A stretch of 64,000 nt of DNA from Chara braunii (lineage: Eukaryota; Streptophyta; Charophyceae; Charales; Characeae), in assembly GCA_003427395.1 (NCBI GenBank), contig BFEA01000276.1:1445687-1509686 (forward strand), in the 5' to 3' direction. Made by a program: the position numbers and the translations under genes. The notes under the pieces are model-generated. The model made no database searches, was not told where the DNA came from, and was given only the letters and a program-made list of their open reading frames with translations. Positions 10,536 through 21,760 of this stretch are shown in pieces. Numbering within the stretch: position 1 is the first letter of the stretch; each line of letters opens with the position of its first letter.

Positions 10536-11515
10536 ATGGACGATCTGGAAACACTATACTGTAAGAACCAGGCGTGGAAAAAATGCGTTAGCTCGGCGGA
10601 TCTTGATTTGCGATCCATTATCGTCAACGGCCTAGCATCAAGTAGACATGAAAAACGGCAGGCCATCTGGGACCAACTCAGAGGGGTGGGGGGCAAACGA
10701 TGGCCGGACATAATCTGCGTCCAAGAAACCCACCTGCACGACAACCCGGAGCATAACAGGGCACACAGAATGGTTTGGCCCCATACAGCAATCAGAGCTC
10801 ACGCACCCAGACCGGGCTCAGCAGGAGTGGCAATCTGGGTCCCTCCGGACTCCAAATTCCAGCCGGTCCATTGGGTCGTGGATGAAGCGAAGGACGCTGG
10901 GCCTTCGTCTTGGGTATGCTTGAGCTAGAACTAATTTGCATACTGTGTATTTACGCCCCTAATACAGTAGGGGAAAGAAGAGAATTTATGGGGAAGTTGA
11001 CTACGCAAGTGTCGGAGGGCATTCCCCTAATTATAGCAAGGGATTTTAACGCTACCCCCGACAGGAACTTGGACAGATGGAACGCCCAGGAATCCCCCTC
11101 TTTCGCCACGACGGAAGATGAACGGATGATAGCAGAACTCTGTGATACACTCTCGATCTTTGACACCTTCCACCGACTGCACCCCCAAGCACGATCTTTT
11201 ACATGCATTAGGGATAATGACCCGGCACGGCTATCCAAATCCAGGATTGACCTTATCTTCATCTCCAATGACCTGGAAGGAGCCTTGCGTTGGGCACTAA
11301 TCCTCCCACGTAGCCCGCACCCAGGACTAGACCATAAGACATGCGGAATAATACTGACAATGAGGAAAAGACCAGACCAAGGACCGGGCTATTACAAGCT
11401 TAATACCTCCTTGCTGAATGATCCAACCTTCACTCAAATGATTCATCACGAATGTTTTTTTTGGCACCAGCAAAAGCACCTCTTCGACTCATACTTAACA
11501 TGGTTCAACAATTGA
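10536..11515 (+). pseudogene. LINE-B ORF2: AP-like endonuclease domain
   Basis: ORF2 probably starts at ATG 10536, about 105 bases after ORF1. Motifs of the endonuclease fold appear in order: IVNGLASSRHEKRQ, DIICVQETHL (catalytic Glu), SAGVAIWV, CIYAPN, ARDFNATPD (normally GDFN), SRIDLIFIS, and PGLDHKT (the SDH region). A frameshift near 10910-10928 splits the domain in two. The Gly-to-Arg change before DFN is a G-to-A transition. The domain would nick target DNA to prime reverse transcription; this copy is unlikely to work. Confidence 0.85.
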
Positions 11516-13640
11516 CTAATCTTCTTGGCCAAAAAATGTAAGGACTTCTCTAAAGGCAAAGCAGCCCATCGACAACAACAGGAAATGTCCACCCACAAGG
11601 AACTACTAGGCCTGGAACAACAGGCAGATTAACAACATCTCACCACCGCCATCCACAACTTCTGCAATACACTCTACATAGATGGCAAGGGATTAAAATT
11701 CGGGGAAAAATGGCTAGATTTACCCAGGAAGCTACTATGGACACCCATTTTTTTTCCATGGCCACCGCGCGTGCTCGCCGGATGGTCATCGAAGCACTCT
11801 TCGACCCGGACAACGGGGACATCATAGCTACTGACACGACACATTGCACACTAATTACAAGGACCTTCTTCAAGCACCTTTACACGTCCCTGATCCCGCC
11901 CTCACAAGAGGACAGAAGGGACAAGGAATTGGAAGAATTTCTGACACCACTGGATCAACACCTCACCCTGCAGCAGCGAGAAAAGCTGGAGGAAGCACTG
12001 TCAAAAAACGAGATCAGGACAGCACTCCTCCAAATGAAGGAAGAAAAAACACCTGGGCATCGATGGTTTCCCCAAGGAATTTTGGGAAACCATGTGGGGG
12101 GATTTGAGCCCGGACTTATGGGAATACTATCAGGAAGTATGGAATGCTGGGGACATGGGGGAAACAGTGGGGAAAGATGTACTATCTTTGCTATACGAAA
12201 AGGGCGACAAAATGAATATCAGGAATTATAGACCTATTACATGACTCACGGTAGTATACAAAATGCTTTCAAAAGCGTTGGCAAACCGTATGGCGGTCAT
12301 CCTCGAAGACGTCATACACTCGGCCCAGACAGGATTCATGGCCGGCAGGAACATACAGGAAAATATCCTATTAGTAAACGAAGTGGTCCAACTGGCCCAA
12401 CGAAATAGAGCGAACGCGGCCATCATATTCATTGATTTTGAAAAGGCCTATGACCACGTAGACTGAAACTTTCTAGATAAATGTCTGAAAAAGATGAATT
12501 TTGGTCCCGTTTTTCGACGTTGGGTCAGAATCCTTCATCATAATGCCACCACCTGCGTACAGGTCAATGGGTCGATAGCACCCCTTTTGAGCTGCATCGG
12601 TCAGTGAGACAAGGGGATTCCATCGCTCCTTATCTCTTTATAGTCATAATGGAGGCACTATCGGTCAATCTTAGACAGAATAAAGACCTCTCCCGCATTA
12701 AAATCACTAACATTCCGGAAGAGGCGGTACCAATATGCTCTCTTTTTGCTGACGACCTCACCATAATGTTGGAGGCCACAAACCAGAACATGGAAGAAAT
12801 TCAAAAACTTATGAATCGGTTCTGTCGGCTATCAGACATGGCGGTAAACTGGGGGCAGAAGACTGTGGGTTGGTGGATGCATCACCAAGGAGGAAGGCCC
12901 CCTGAAAACCCGAGAATCACATGGCTTCCCCCAGACGACCCTCTAAGAGTCCTGGGGGCTCTCATCACAACAAAAGGAAAGTCAGCGACCAATGACGAAT
13001 GGCTGGCAGGACCCGCAAACGCCAAACTTAAACTGTGGAACAAAAAACACACGTCCATATTTGGGCGGGCCCTGGTCATAAACAATGTGGTGCTAGCCAC
13101 CCTCTAGTACAAATCCAGCATCTGGCCCATGAGTGAGGGGGGGCTTAGGTCATTAAAATAACAACTAGTAGCAGCCTTCCTTTGGAGAGGAGATAGTAAC
13201 AACCTCCACGCGATCAGTCGAGTGGCATGGGACTTAGTAATTCAGCCTAAAACCAGAGGAGGACTGAGAATTGTGGATCTAGCCACACAATTTCAAGCCC
13301 TCACGTTTCGCTGGCTCCAGCACATCATTTTTTCGCCATCCTCCCCTTGGCCCCCCCTAGCCCTGGCACAAATTTCGGCTCTGGCCCCAGAAGCCCCGCC
13401 TGAGACCGACCCGTTGATCTGGTTGCAAGATAGGCACTGAAGGCTCCCAAGGAAATACAGAAACAGGGACCCGACCGACAAACACTGGCTGCTCCTCATA
13501 CGCACATGGAGGAAGCTCCCGCCACCGGACCGTCTGACTCCGGATAGATGGGAAGAAATCTTCAGACGGTCGCTGTTCGGAAATCGTTTGATCACGGATC
13601 CCTTGGTCAGCGTAAGGTGCAGCTCAGATGCCCCCTGAAA
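11516..13640 (+). pseudogene. LINE-B ORF2: reverse transcriptase domain
   Basis: Reverse transcriptase spread over three frames. Seen in order: an N-terminal helix region (11710-12050), KTPGH near 12050 where a frameshift occurs, YEKGDK and NYRPIT, SAQTGFMAGRNIQENILLVN, then IDFEKAYDHVD followed by TGA where Trp is usual (12463-12465). Next come RQGDSIAPYLF, the catalytic FADDLTIM near 12745 (intact), VNWGQKTVGWW, and the thumb with VAWDLVIQPKTRGGLRI. Stops also occur near 13105 and 13160. Confidence 0.88.
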
Positions 13641-13647
13641 GAGCTGG

Positions 13648-14937
13648 GTGAAACACGGCGTTAGCAGAGTGGGGGACCTCTGGGACAAAGAGGCAAGCGG
13701 CTGGAAGAGTGCAGAAAGGATGCGGTCTTGGTTGCGATACTGCTATTTCACTGAATCAGCACTTAATGAACTTATTGAGAGTTTCCCTCTCCAGTGGTAC
13801 AGTACCCTTCGAAAAGGCCCTCACTTGAAGGAAGGGGACTGCGTAGGGCTACCTGGCCATGATAAGGAAGTAGGGCGGGTGCATATTACCAACCAAACAC
13901 AAGCCCTGATCGAGGTCTTCTCCATCCAAAGGGATGGGGAGCTACAAGGAAGCCGACAGCCTTTCATCCGGGAAGACAGCATGAGCCTATTTCGTATCAG
14001 AGTTTTAGATGATGGTAGATGTTGGAGCGCGTACAGACCATCGATCCCGATTGAGGATCTTCCCTTTGACCTTGATGAGTGGTGCTGGTCCCAAGAAGGT
14101 CGGATGAGGCAGGGGACAGCAAAACAACTAATGTTACATAAATTGAAAACCAAATCAGTCTACCGAATGCTCCGTCCTAAGCGAAGACTGCGGGAACTAG
14201 TAGAGGACAGATGGTATCGGCATCTCAATGTGGACCGCAGCCTGCTCAAACCCATTCGATGGTTCATGCACCACCGGGACAAACCCGCAAAGACTGCTGC
14301 CCTCCAGTGGCAAATAGCACATCGATGTCTGCCAACTAATGACTGGCTGATCGAGCATACCTGCTTGGAACAGCAAGGACGGGCAGTACCATGGTGCCAC
14401 AGTTGCCTCCAAAGCTACCCAGGGAGAAAACGTGCGGAGACAATTGAACACATCTTCCTCCAATGCCCAACATCGGTACTATTATGGAGGAGTTGGGACA
14501 GGATCTGGCGTCACATTGTCCCTAATACAGAATGGTCATGGGAATGGAGGGCCATATTACTAGGCCACTACCCCCCGGTCCGGGGAACCACATTCGAAGA
14601 GAACATGTTCCATTTGGGCAGGCGGACTGTTCTTTGGACTATCTGGTGGAAGAGATGCATTTTGGAAGTGGAAGGGGCACGGGTGGAGGAAGGAGAAGTC
14701 ATGGAACAGTTATGTTTGTTATTCCAACACGAAATTGCAGCTCGGTGGAAGGCGGCCAGGGATAAGCTTGACCAATTGCACTCCCAGGGAGACATCACTC
14801 GGACTATCTCCCGATTCGGTCAAGACTGGCTGGGAGGGGAGAGAGAATGGTGGGTGGCTGAGATAAGATGGTCTGGGGATTGCCAGCTGGAAGGACAAAC
14901 GCCTGAAGGACACCAGGCAGAGACTGCGAGAGACTGA
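13648..14937 (+). pseudogene. LINE-B ORF2: C-terminal region with CCHC zinc motif
   Basis: An uninterrupted 429-codon stretch is the best preserved part of this copy; the start is arbitrary because it continues ORF2 after a TGA near 13637. It holds LQWQIAHRCLPTNDWL, then CHSC and, about 20 residues later, HIFLQC, giving the CX2C...HX4C pattern of plant LINE C-terminal zinc regions (zf-RVT). A Trp-rich segment (RTVLWTIWWKRC) and a charged coiled-coil-like tail follow. The role is probably RNA binding during target-primed reverse transcription. The end at TGA 14935 matches copy 2 in layout. Confidence 0.85.
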
Positions 14938-15078
14938 TCTTCCACGACTGGACCAACATAGATCCTGGTGAGAGGCTACGCCCCGCCCAAGAGTTTGCAG
15001 ACCCCTTCCCCCCTCACCCCTTGGCCTTAGAAGAAATTTTTCCCCCTCCAGGAGGAGACACATAGAATAGGTAGGGGA

Positions 15079-15210
15079 TGCTGGACCCGGTTTCCAGCAG
15101 ATTTTGGATTGGACACAGATCAGCTATGGGACGCTGGACCCGGTTTCCAGCATTTTTTGGATTGAACACATTGATCAGGTATGAGACGCTGGACCCGGTT
15201 TCCAGCATTG
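15079..15210 (+). repeat. Three tandem stem-loop units in LINE-B 3' UTR
   Basis: A unit of about 51-57 bases is repeated three times. Each carries GCTGGACCCGGTTTCCAGC, where GCTGGA pairs with TCCAGC around a CCCGGTT loop, followed by a TTTTGGATTGRACACA spacer. Further copies sit at about 15661, 15733 and 16110, and on the minus strand near 62440. Confidence 0.85.
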
Positions 15211-15322
15211 TACCGTTACTCTCACTGAGGACTGCGCAGCACAATTCTGTCTATTTTTGCATTGCCTGTTCTCACAAACAGCTTCAAAAACAGCGAATAC
15301 GAAGAATTCAGCTGAAAAATAG

Positions 15323-15532
15323 TTACAATAGGCGCCTTGTGGGCCCGCTTCTGAGTGAAGTTGTTTGCAGTGTCCTTTCAATTTCTCTATAATTCGCAAA
15401 AAGACTTCAGCTGAGTCCAACCAATCTCAGCTGATTCCACTGATTCCATTGTAGCCCAGTTCAGCCTGCCTTTTGTTGATCCAGCCTTTTTCAAACACAT
15501 ATTATGGCAATTTCAAGACACAATAGGCGCCA
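15323..15532. repeat. Possible insertion flanked by ACAATAGGCGCC duplication
   Basis: ACAATAGGCGCC occurs near 15325 and again near 15521, bracketing about 185 bases of sequence unlike the flanking 3' UTR. This could be the target duplication of a small insertion. No domain or tail identifies it. Confidence 0.45.
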
Positions 15533-16099
15533 TGAGGACAGTAGGTGGATGGCAGAGGCTAGGGGATGGAAGGAGATCCCACTGGTGCCCCCCGGTAGTC
15601 CCCCCCAATACCCAACCCTACTGCAGGTGAGGTACGGGAGAGCAGATTGGATATGGGATGCTGGACCCGGTTTCCAGCACATTGGTGTCACCCTCATGAA
15701 TGTATTGCTCTGCAAAGATGTATTTAAGGGACGCTGGACCCGGTTTCCAGCAGGTGCTGCTCCCCACCAATAGATGGAGCGGCCCGCCAGGCAAAGCCTC
15801 AATCCCAGTGGTTCTCTTACCACCACCAGGATAGAGGTCTTGCACAAGGGCCTTAAAAAAAAAAAAAAAAAAAAAAACTTACAGCATCCATGCCTGCACA
15901 AGGCTGTAATATACACAATGTACACAATGGACAATAGAAACAGCTCACTGTACAGTAACCTACACTCACTTTCACTTACACTTACGTACTATGCCTGGGT
16001 AAGGCTGTAAGATACACGGAAGGATGGAGCCCAGAGCATACCATAGCCCCGTCTATACAAGCAGATCGAACATTTATACAGCATGTCTACTTCTCAACA

Positions 16100-16244
16100 T
16101 ATGTATAGGGACGCTGGACCCGTTTTCCAGCAGGTGATTCCCCCCACCAATAGATGGGGCCCCCTGAGAATGCTAGAGGTGCCTGCTTCTACCAGCACCC
16201 CTAGCATCAACTTGGGACGTTTTCTTCAAAAAAAAAAAAAAAAA
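16100..16244 (+). mobile_element. Orphan LINE-B 3' tail (SINE-like)
   Basis: About 145 bases start with the shared stem-loop (GGGACGCTGGACCCG, TTTTCCAGCAGG), continue with CCCCACCAATAGATGG and end in a 16-base A-run. The same order occurs at the 3' end of LINE-B copy 1 (15730-15878) and copy 2. No coding sequence precedes it, so it is either a severely 5'-truncated LINE-B or a non-autonomous partner using the LINE 3' end. Confidence 0.6.
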
Positions 16245-17437
16245 GAAGCATGGAAGACGGAGCGGCGCATCTGGACGCAGTGGGAGAGCGTGCGGCTGTG
16301 GTGGCAGCACTCCAGCATGTCCAAGGGCTACAGCAAGTCTCGTTTGACCTATCTACGTTGCAAGGCAGTCTGATGTCCAGTTACTTCATGTTCTGTTTTT
16401 TTTTTTTTCACTTAATTTGGTTGTTGTTTTTGTCTTCTACATTCTGCTTAGTTTTCCGTCCCCGGTTCACGACGTAGTTTGAAGGCTTTTGTCTGTGGGC
16501 ATTGAGTTCTTTTGAATGAGTGAGGTATCTGTTGGAAACATTTGCGCAATGCATTTCCCCCGTGTGATGGATGGCCGTGGTCAGTCGTTTTGTGCCGAGG
16601 CTAGGACTTGGGATTTGTGCTTGATGTTGCAATTTTCCAGAAGCATAGGTTCATTCACAGATTCTCGATATTCTTAAGCGCGCGTTAGGTTTGTGGTTCT
16701 TGGTACTTGGACTTTCTTGCTCTGCTAACAGTGTGGGTTAGGTTTTTGGTTGTGCGGAGCAATGCTCCTTTAGTCTGACATCTTGTAGGTTTCTGGAATT
16801 TTGGGTACCTCACATCTTCTTTCGAGTGTTGTCTACGTAGTGAACTCTTGGGACCGTTTCTGCTGTTGGCGATGTTGTGATGTTTGGGTCCCAGGTTCGA
16901 CTCTTCTACTGGTACTTAGGGGAGGAAATCTCTCAGTGTTAGTAGAGTTATTTCCGGTCAGTCGCATCGATAGACTCGTTATGTCTTGAGTGAGAGCCAA
17001 GTTTGCAGATAGTCAACCACGGAGAGCGCTTAGCTGACATTAGGTCCTGGGAACTCTTGCTTACATTTTCAGCACTTATATACTCACGGTAGAATCTGGG
17101 AAATCAATATGATGAAGGGATGAGATCTCTGCTGGGTACGTAAGGCCCTGAAGTCCTACGGGCGGCGGCGCCATCAGCGGGAGTGGAGACTCATTAGTGG
17201 TGGTGGGAACGTTTCCCGGATGCTAAGGGTAAAGCATTTCCCAGTCATAACTGCGTTTGGAGATACAGCGGCGTTTATTCTCTAAGAGTGGCTGATCTCC
17301 AAGAGCAGGAACAGTGACACAGGGTCACCCTTGCCTTGAGTGGTGAGGGGAGTGTCCTCCGCTCGACTTTGTGCTATCCTGAAAAATCCGGCTCATAAAT
17401 TTCCCCACTCGTATATTCTGTGGGCGCGGTTATTCAC
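16245..17437. other. No gene seen
   Basis: About 1.2 kb of mixed, fairly T-rich sequence without a convincing frame or repeat. A short frame (16250-16477) runs into a T-tract and has no recognised domain. Confidence 0.5.
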
Positions 17438-17466
17438 CTAACCCTAAACCCTGAACCCTGAAACCC
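17438..17466 (-). repeat. Telomere-like tract at 3' end of LINE-A copy 2
   Basis: CCTAACCCTAAACCCTGAAC followed by CCTGAAACCC is the reverse complement of the tract ending LINE-A copy 1 (4570 onward). Confidence 0.75.
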
Positions 17467-17821
17467 TTGCTCCTGTAAGTCCTTAACCGGACACTTGAAG
17501 TGGCACTTGAAGTGGTTGAGCATGTTTGTCTTTGTCCCTGTCATGATGAGGTATACAACCATTTATCTTTTGTCCACTTGATCCCATTGTGGCAGCGACG
17601 AACAGGTGTTGGCCTCTTTCATACGAACACCTCATCTTCCATGCCGCCATAAGGAGGCGAGGCGGGTGTACTGGAACAGATTGAGTGCAAATGGTGACCA
17701 GTGTTCTCCATCTGGGGTAACCCCAAAAAGAAGAGCCTGCAGCCTCCAGGGCAAGTGGTGGCCTGTAAAATAATGCCAAGCTGCATCCCACCATCACAAG
17801 AGTCGGATCACCATTGAACAG

Positions 17822-18526
17822 TCAAGAAGACAGTGTTCCAATGTTGGCTCGTTTTTTGGGGGGGGCGTCGGTGCAGTAGGAGCAAAGCGGGGACAGAAGC
17901 CCTTTTTGTTCCAGGTTTGTCATGTCTGTTAGCCAATCAGGGGTGGGCAAACATCTATGAATAATTTGCCATTGGAGAGCTTTGTGGTTAATTGGTTTCA
18001 GGTGGGAGAAGGGTGCCCATGTGAAGAAACGAAAGTCTTCTTTTTTTAACGGGGAGTCTCTCTCCCATCTGCGCAGGATGCCCTCCATGACCAGGACAAA
18101 GGTGCGTGCCGCTCTATACCCATTTTCCACTGAGTACTGCCATGGGGTGAGTGTTGTCTTCGTCCCCAATGTCCATTCCCACTCCTCCGGGTCGAAAGGG
18201 AGGTGGGACAGCGGGGCAGCAGGTTCGTACGAGTAGCAGATTTCATCTTTGTCCTCCACTACACAAATTCTGAGGAAGGCGGCCATGTGTACAGATTGTC
18301 TGTCAAGTTTTGGCTGTCGACGCACATCGGACCACCTTGCCCTTGGTAGGTCCGGGCAGAAGGCTTCAAGATCCAACGAGGCCTGTGTTATCTTGTGAAT
18401 CCTGTAAATAGTCATAACGAGGATCAGGGAGTCCATATGAACGACCCAGTCTCCCTTTTGGAAGAACATACCCTCTTTTAGGATTCTGACCCAGGCTAGA
18501 GGGATCGCCTCCGGCATTCCGTGCAT
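17822..18526 (-). pseudogene. LINE-A copy 2: C-terminal region
   Basis: An open stretch of about 234 codons, longer than in copy 1 because the frameshift near the lysine run is absent. It includes WVRILKEGMFFQKGDW, LQWQIIHRCLPTPDWLTD and the first zinc pair CSYC. The second half of the zinc motif is replaced by a shifted frame (KKRANIGTLSS then stop), so the CX2C...HX4C motif is broken. Confidence 0.75.
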
Positions 18527-19019
18527 GTCCTAGAGTAGATTGGAGATGGGGCCTAGTTTGGCAACCATTGCTTCCTCTGAAAGCCATGTGCCTCGAATGT
18601 CATCCCATAGGTCTCCCATTGTGTAAATACCCCTCTTTAACCACTTCCTCCATTTTGAGGTGCGGGGGGGGAAGAAGGGGTGGCCCTCAGGGTCAAGAAT
18701 TTCCGGGTGGCCATAGAGGGGTTGGCGCCAGATTTCCTGCCACCTCAAGGAAGCTGGTCATTGCATTGGACCATATTCCCTCCAAATTCTTAACAGATCA
18801 GGCCACAGGGGGTCAGTCCGGATGTCCCATTTTGAGGCTAGCCGGAATGGTCCATGTCGGGTTCATCACCCACCTGAGAGGGTGCATCGGGTGTTGCGGG
18901 CACGAGGGGGGGGGGCAGGCATGCAATCTATATGTGTGCGTATGGGACCCATGGGATGTCGTTTCCCAAAAGCAACCTAATCAGAATTTTGAAGGTAAGC
19001 GCTTTGATTTGCAGACCCG

Positions 19020-19750
19020 GGTCTATGATGCCTAACCCTCCCTTGGATCTGGGCTGGATTAAGATGTCCCAGGCCAACCTTTTGATGCAGGAGATATTCT
19101 TATGATCGTTCTTCCATAATTAGGCCACTGCAGCAAGCTTGAGTGTTAGGGCCCTTTCCACCACCGAGGATGTCTTGTCGTCCCAGCACGGCATTCTTTG
19201 GATGACTAAGTTCATTATCGTGTCCCCATGGTCCGGGGGAGGGCCCAGGGTTGTTAGGTTCACCCCTAGTACTCTGATTGCTGCCTCTTTCTCCCTCCAA
19301 GCCACCAGCGGCTCCGTTGGAGGGTCTTCCTCAAGCAGGTGGAGCCACCACCCTTCTGTCTTTGTTCCCCAGTTCACGTTCATGTTCACTGCCACCTCAA
19401 ACAAGTGTATGGTATAGGCCAAGGCTCGAAAGTAATCTGCATCGGCCCTGAAGAGGACCGTGAGATCCTCTGCGAAAAGTGAGGTGGTGGGGATTTCTGG
19501 TACCCTTATTTTTTGGATTTGATGATTGGCCCTGATCATTGCCACGAGCGCCTCCATCACAAGGACGAACAACATCGGGGCGATGGGCTCTCCTTGTCTG
19601 ACAGACCGTTGTATCCCAAATGGGGGGGGTCAGATGATCATTGAGCATGATGTTGGTCGATGTCGTCTGATGAAGTATGGATATCCATTTGCGAACGAGG
19701 GGACCGAATTGCATCTTGGTTAAGCACATATCAAACATACGTGCTCTCAA
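19020..19750 (-). pseudogene. LINE-A copy 2: reverse transcriptase fragment
   Basis: Same RT fragment as in copy 1: LFVLVMEALVAMI, the altered box LFAEDLTVLF, NVNWGTKTEGWW and RMPCWDDKTSS. Here Trp stands where copy 1 has a stop, so copy 2 keeps the older state at that site. A deletion of about 78 bases joins ERALTLK to LAAVA. FAED is shared by both copies, so the box was lost before they separated. Confidence 0.78.
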
Positions 19751-19948
19751 TTGAGCCTTTTAGATGTATTTGGTCGCTTAGGTGACCAGATTAGCATATG
19801 ATCATTGGAGGATGATTAAACCACAACACCCTTCCATTGTCACATGTTGTGGTCAGTTTACTCATCGAAGGAGGATCAAATCACAAGACCCTCTCAATCT
19901 TAATTTCATCACACGAGCAAAGTATTCCAATTTTAACTAAAAGGCAGT

Positions 19949-20206
19949 TTAGGGATGTAAGTGGCAAAAATCACTAAAAAAACCGTAAGTTTGTGCAAAC
20001 CGGGTCAGCAAACCAGCCTCCCGTGAAAGCGAAGCCACTCGGACAGAATATGTTCCTAGAAGAAGATCGGCGTTCAAGTCCCCTCCCGAGAAAAAGTCCT
20101 CGACATCATGCAACAACCGAGGCAAAGAATGCAACAAGTCTATACGCCACGGGTGGCGGGCAGGGGCATAGATGTTAAAAACCTTTTCCGGTGAGGGGTG
20201 ACTCAT
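19949..20206 (-). pseudogene. LINE-A copy 2: endonuclease fragment
   Basis: The frame MSHPSPEKVFNIYAPARHPW continues to SGGDLNADLLL and ends at the same stop region (CHLHP) as copy 1. The catalytic N- and C-terminal parts are missing. Confidence 0.7.
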
Positions 20207-20392
20207 TTTGGCTCTTTCGGAACCACAAATCTAATCCATACCCACCTCCGGGTCCGCAGATGGTCACAGAAAGAATCTGTCACCGGAAAAGGGAATCCAG
20301 TAGCAAGCAAGATGGCCCAGCCTCTGTTACTCCCATGAGAGGGGACCCAAAATTGTTGGTCGGCTAGTTTTCTTTTGTTTCTTTTTTAAATT

Positions 20393-20396
<4 letters not shown>

Positions 20397-20423
<27 letters not shown>

Positions 20424-20424
20424 C
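20397..20424. repeat. Poly(T) tract
   Basis: T-run of about 28 bases just beyond the 5' side of LINE-A copy 2. It may be the A-tail of an unidentified minus-strand insertion. Confidence 0.8.
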
Positions 20425-20648
20425 CTTTTGAACTGCACTACATTCTTCTTTTAAATTGTTAATAATACATTGCTAAGCGCCCGAGGCGCGGGCGGTGTGG
20501 ACCGCGTCCGCAGAAATAAGAGTAACTGGCTACGAAGTCCGAGTTTAATTCACGAGTTAAAAAAATGACAAATAGAAGAAGAAAAAAATGTTAGAGAAAG
20601 GGCGAGGAGAGACAGGGATAGACAAAGAAAGAAAAAAGAAAAAAAATA

Positions 20649-20665
20649 GAGATAGATAGATATAT

Positions 20666-20729
<64 letters not shown>
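20649..20729. repeat. (GATA)n/(GA)n compound microsatellite
   Basis: Interrupted GATA units pass into about 25 GA units. The serine/leucine-rich open frames on the other strand are artefacts of this repeat. Confidence 0.95.
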
Positions 20730-20732
<3 letters not shown>

Positions 20733-20918
20733 AGCAATGAAAGAGTAAAGAATAAAAAAAAACGAACACGAGTATAAAAAGAAAAAAAAAATGATATGAA
20801 GATTTTTCGTTTCATTTAAGTAAGCAAGTGGCCACAATATGATCAAGGCACAATTATTGCTTAGTGGAATCAATATTGACTTAAAAAAACGGAATAATAT
20901 TACGTCAAAATTATTCAA

Positions 20919-20922
<4 letters not shown>

Positions 20923-20967
<45 letters not shown>
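20923..20967. repeat. (TC)n microsatellite
   Basis: About 22 TC units. Confidence 0.95.
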
Positions 20968-20979
<12 letters not shown>

Positions 20980-21138
20980 TTCCCCCTTTATTTATTTGTT
21001 TTTCCCTTTTCATCCATTTTGTAGGGGCAATTACGTAACTGAAATCGAAGACGACCATCTAAAAATTTGTCATTAAGGCAACGCCTGGGCAACCGCCCAA
21101 TCAACATATTCGTCTTCCTATCTCTCTTATAAGGCCAA

Positions 21139-21760
21139 TCAACTTCTTTCACTGGAACGATACTCTTGCAACACCTCACGAACAGAAACTCGTTGCAACA
21201 TTTTGCGACGATACTCCTCGAAAGTTCCGAATCGAATATGTCTTTGCCGATTGTAATCGAGATGAATTGCAGCATCCACACATTTCCAAGTGTCCATACT
21301 CGTATTCAATTTCATTGCTGCTTCCACAATATCTTGCACCTTGTTAGAAGTGTTAAGATAGGATAGGTGCGCAAGTGTCTTTTTCGGACTAATAGATTCA
21401 ACAGAGTCATACATGGTAATGTTAAAATTAGAAGAACTTGGTTGTTCCAATGGTCCTGTATGGACATGCAGATGATCTCTTGATGGCGTATGAGCAGGCA
21501 CAACACAACTAACAGGAGACGGAGTAGCCGTAGCGGCCGGCAAAGCATAAACAACAATAGAAGTAGTGACAATTGACGTTGACATATTGGAGGGTGAAGC
21601 ATAATCCACAAGACGTTGAAAATTTGGAGGAGATGCTGCTTGAAGGGGGAGTCTGCGGACCAGAGCGGAATGAGGAGTGGAAGACGCAACCACGGGAGGA
21701 ATCGTTTTGAGAAGCTGCTGTATCCGTGCATATCTGTGAAAGGATTGGGGAATGGTCCCT
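21139..21760 (-). CDS. Unrecognised open frame, possible host exon
   Basis: A frame of about 205 codons is open on the minus strand between an upstream TAA (about 21762) and a TAA near 21139. It has no ATG until the Met of NMSTS. The N-terminal half is Ser/Thr/Pro-rich; the C-terminal half looks globular (KTLAHLSYLNTSNKVQDIV, then RFGTFEEYRRKMLQR). It does not match the retroelement families here and contains no simple repeat, unlike most frames in this window. It could be one exon or a fragment of a host gene, or an unknown element. I do not recognise a family. Confidence 0.35.

Larger units (their letters stand above)
6812..15878 (+). mobile_element. LINE family B, copy 1 (near full length, mutated)
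   Basis: A complete non-LTR retrotransposon layout of about 9 kb: 5' UTR, ORF1 with zinc knuckle, a gap of about 100 bases, ORF2 (endonuclease, RT, zinc C-terminus), a 3' UTR with repeated stem-loops, and a terminal A-run at 15855-15878. ORFs carry several stops and frameshifts. Copy 2 of the family, on the minus strand from 62.3 kb, is better preserved. The element lies between the two inverted LINE-A copies. Confidence 0.85.
14938..15878 (+). other. LINE-B 3' UTR ending in poly(A)
   Basis: The 3' UTR contains five copies of the stem-loop GCTGGACCCGGTTTCCAGC and a segment CCCACTGGTGCCCCCC (about 15580) that is also present in the 3' UTR of the minus-strand copy near 62755. It ends with an A-run of about 24 bases. 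Confidence 0.75.
17438..20210 (-). mobile_element. LINE family A, copy 2 (inverted partner of copy 1)
   Basis: The reverse complement aligns with 1733-4600 in order: endonuclease fragment, the same non-coding filler, RT, C-terminal zinc region, telomere-like tail. It extends about 30 bases or more further 5' than copy 1. Relative to copy 1 it has lost about 78 bases in the RT thumb (near 19135), and its last zinc His/Cys block is damaged. The two copies lie tail to tail with LINE-B copy 1 between them. Confidence 0.85.

Noticed and set aside
20550-20918. Minus-strand frames rich in Ser/Leu/Phe, membrane-protein-like
   Set aside because: They are translations of (GA)n/(GATA)n repeats and A-rich sequence.
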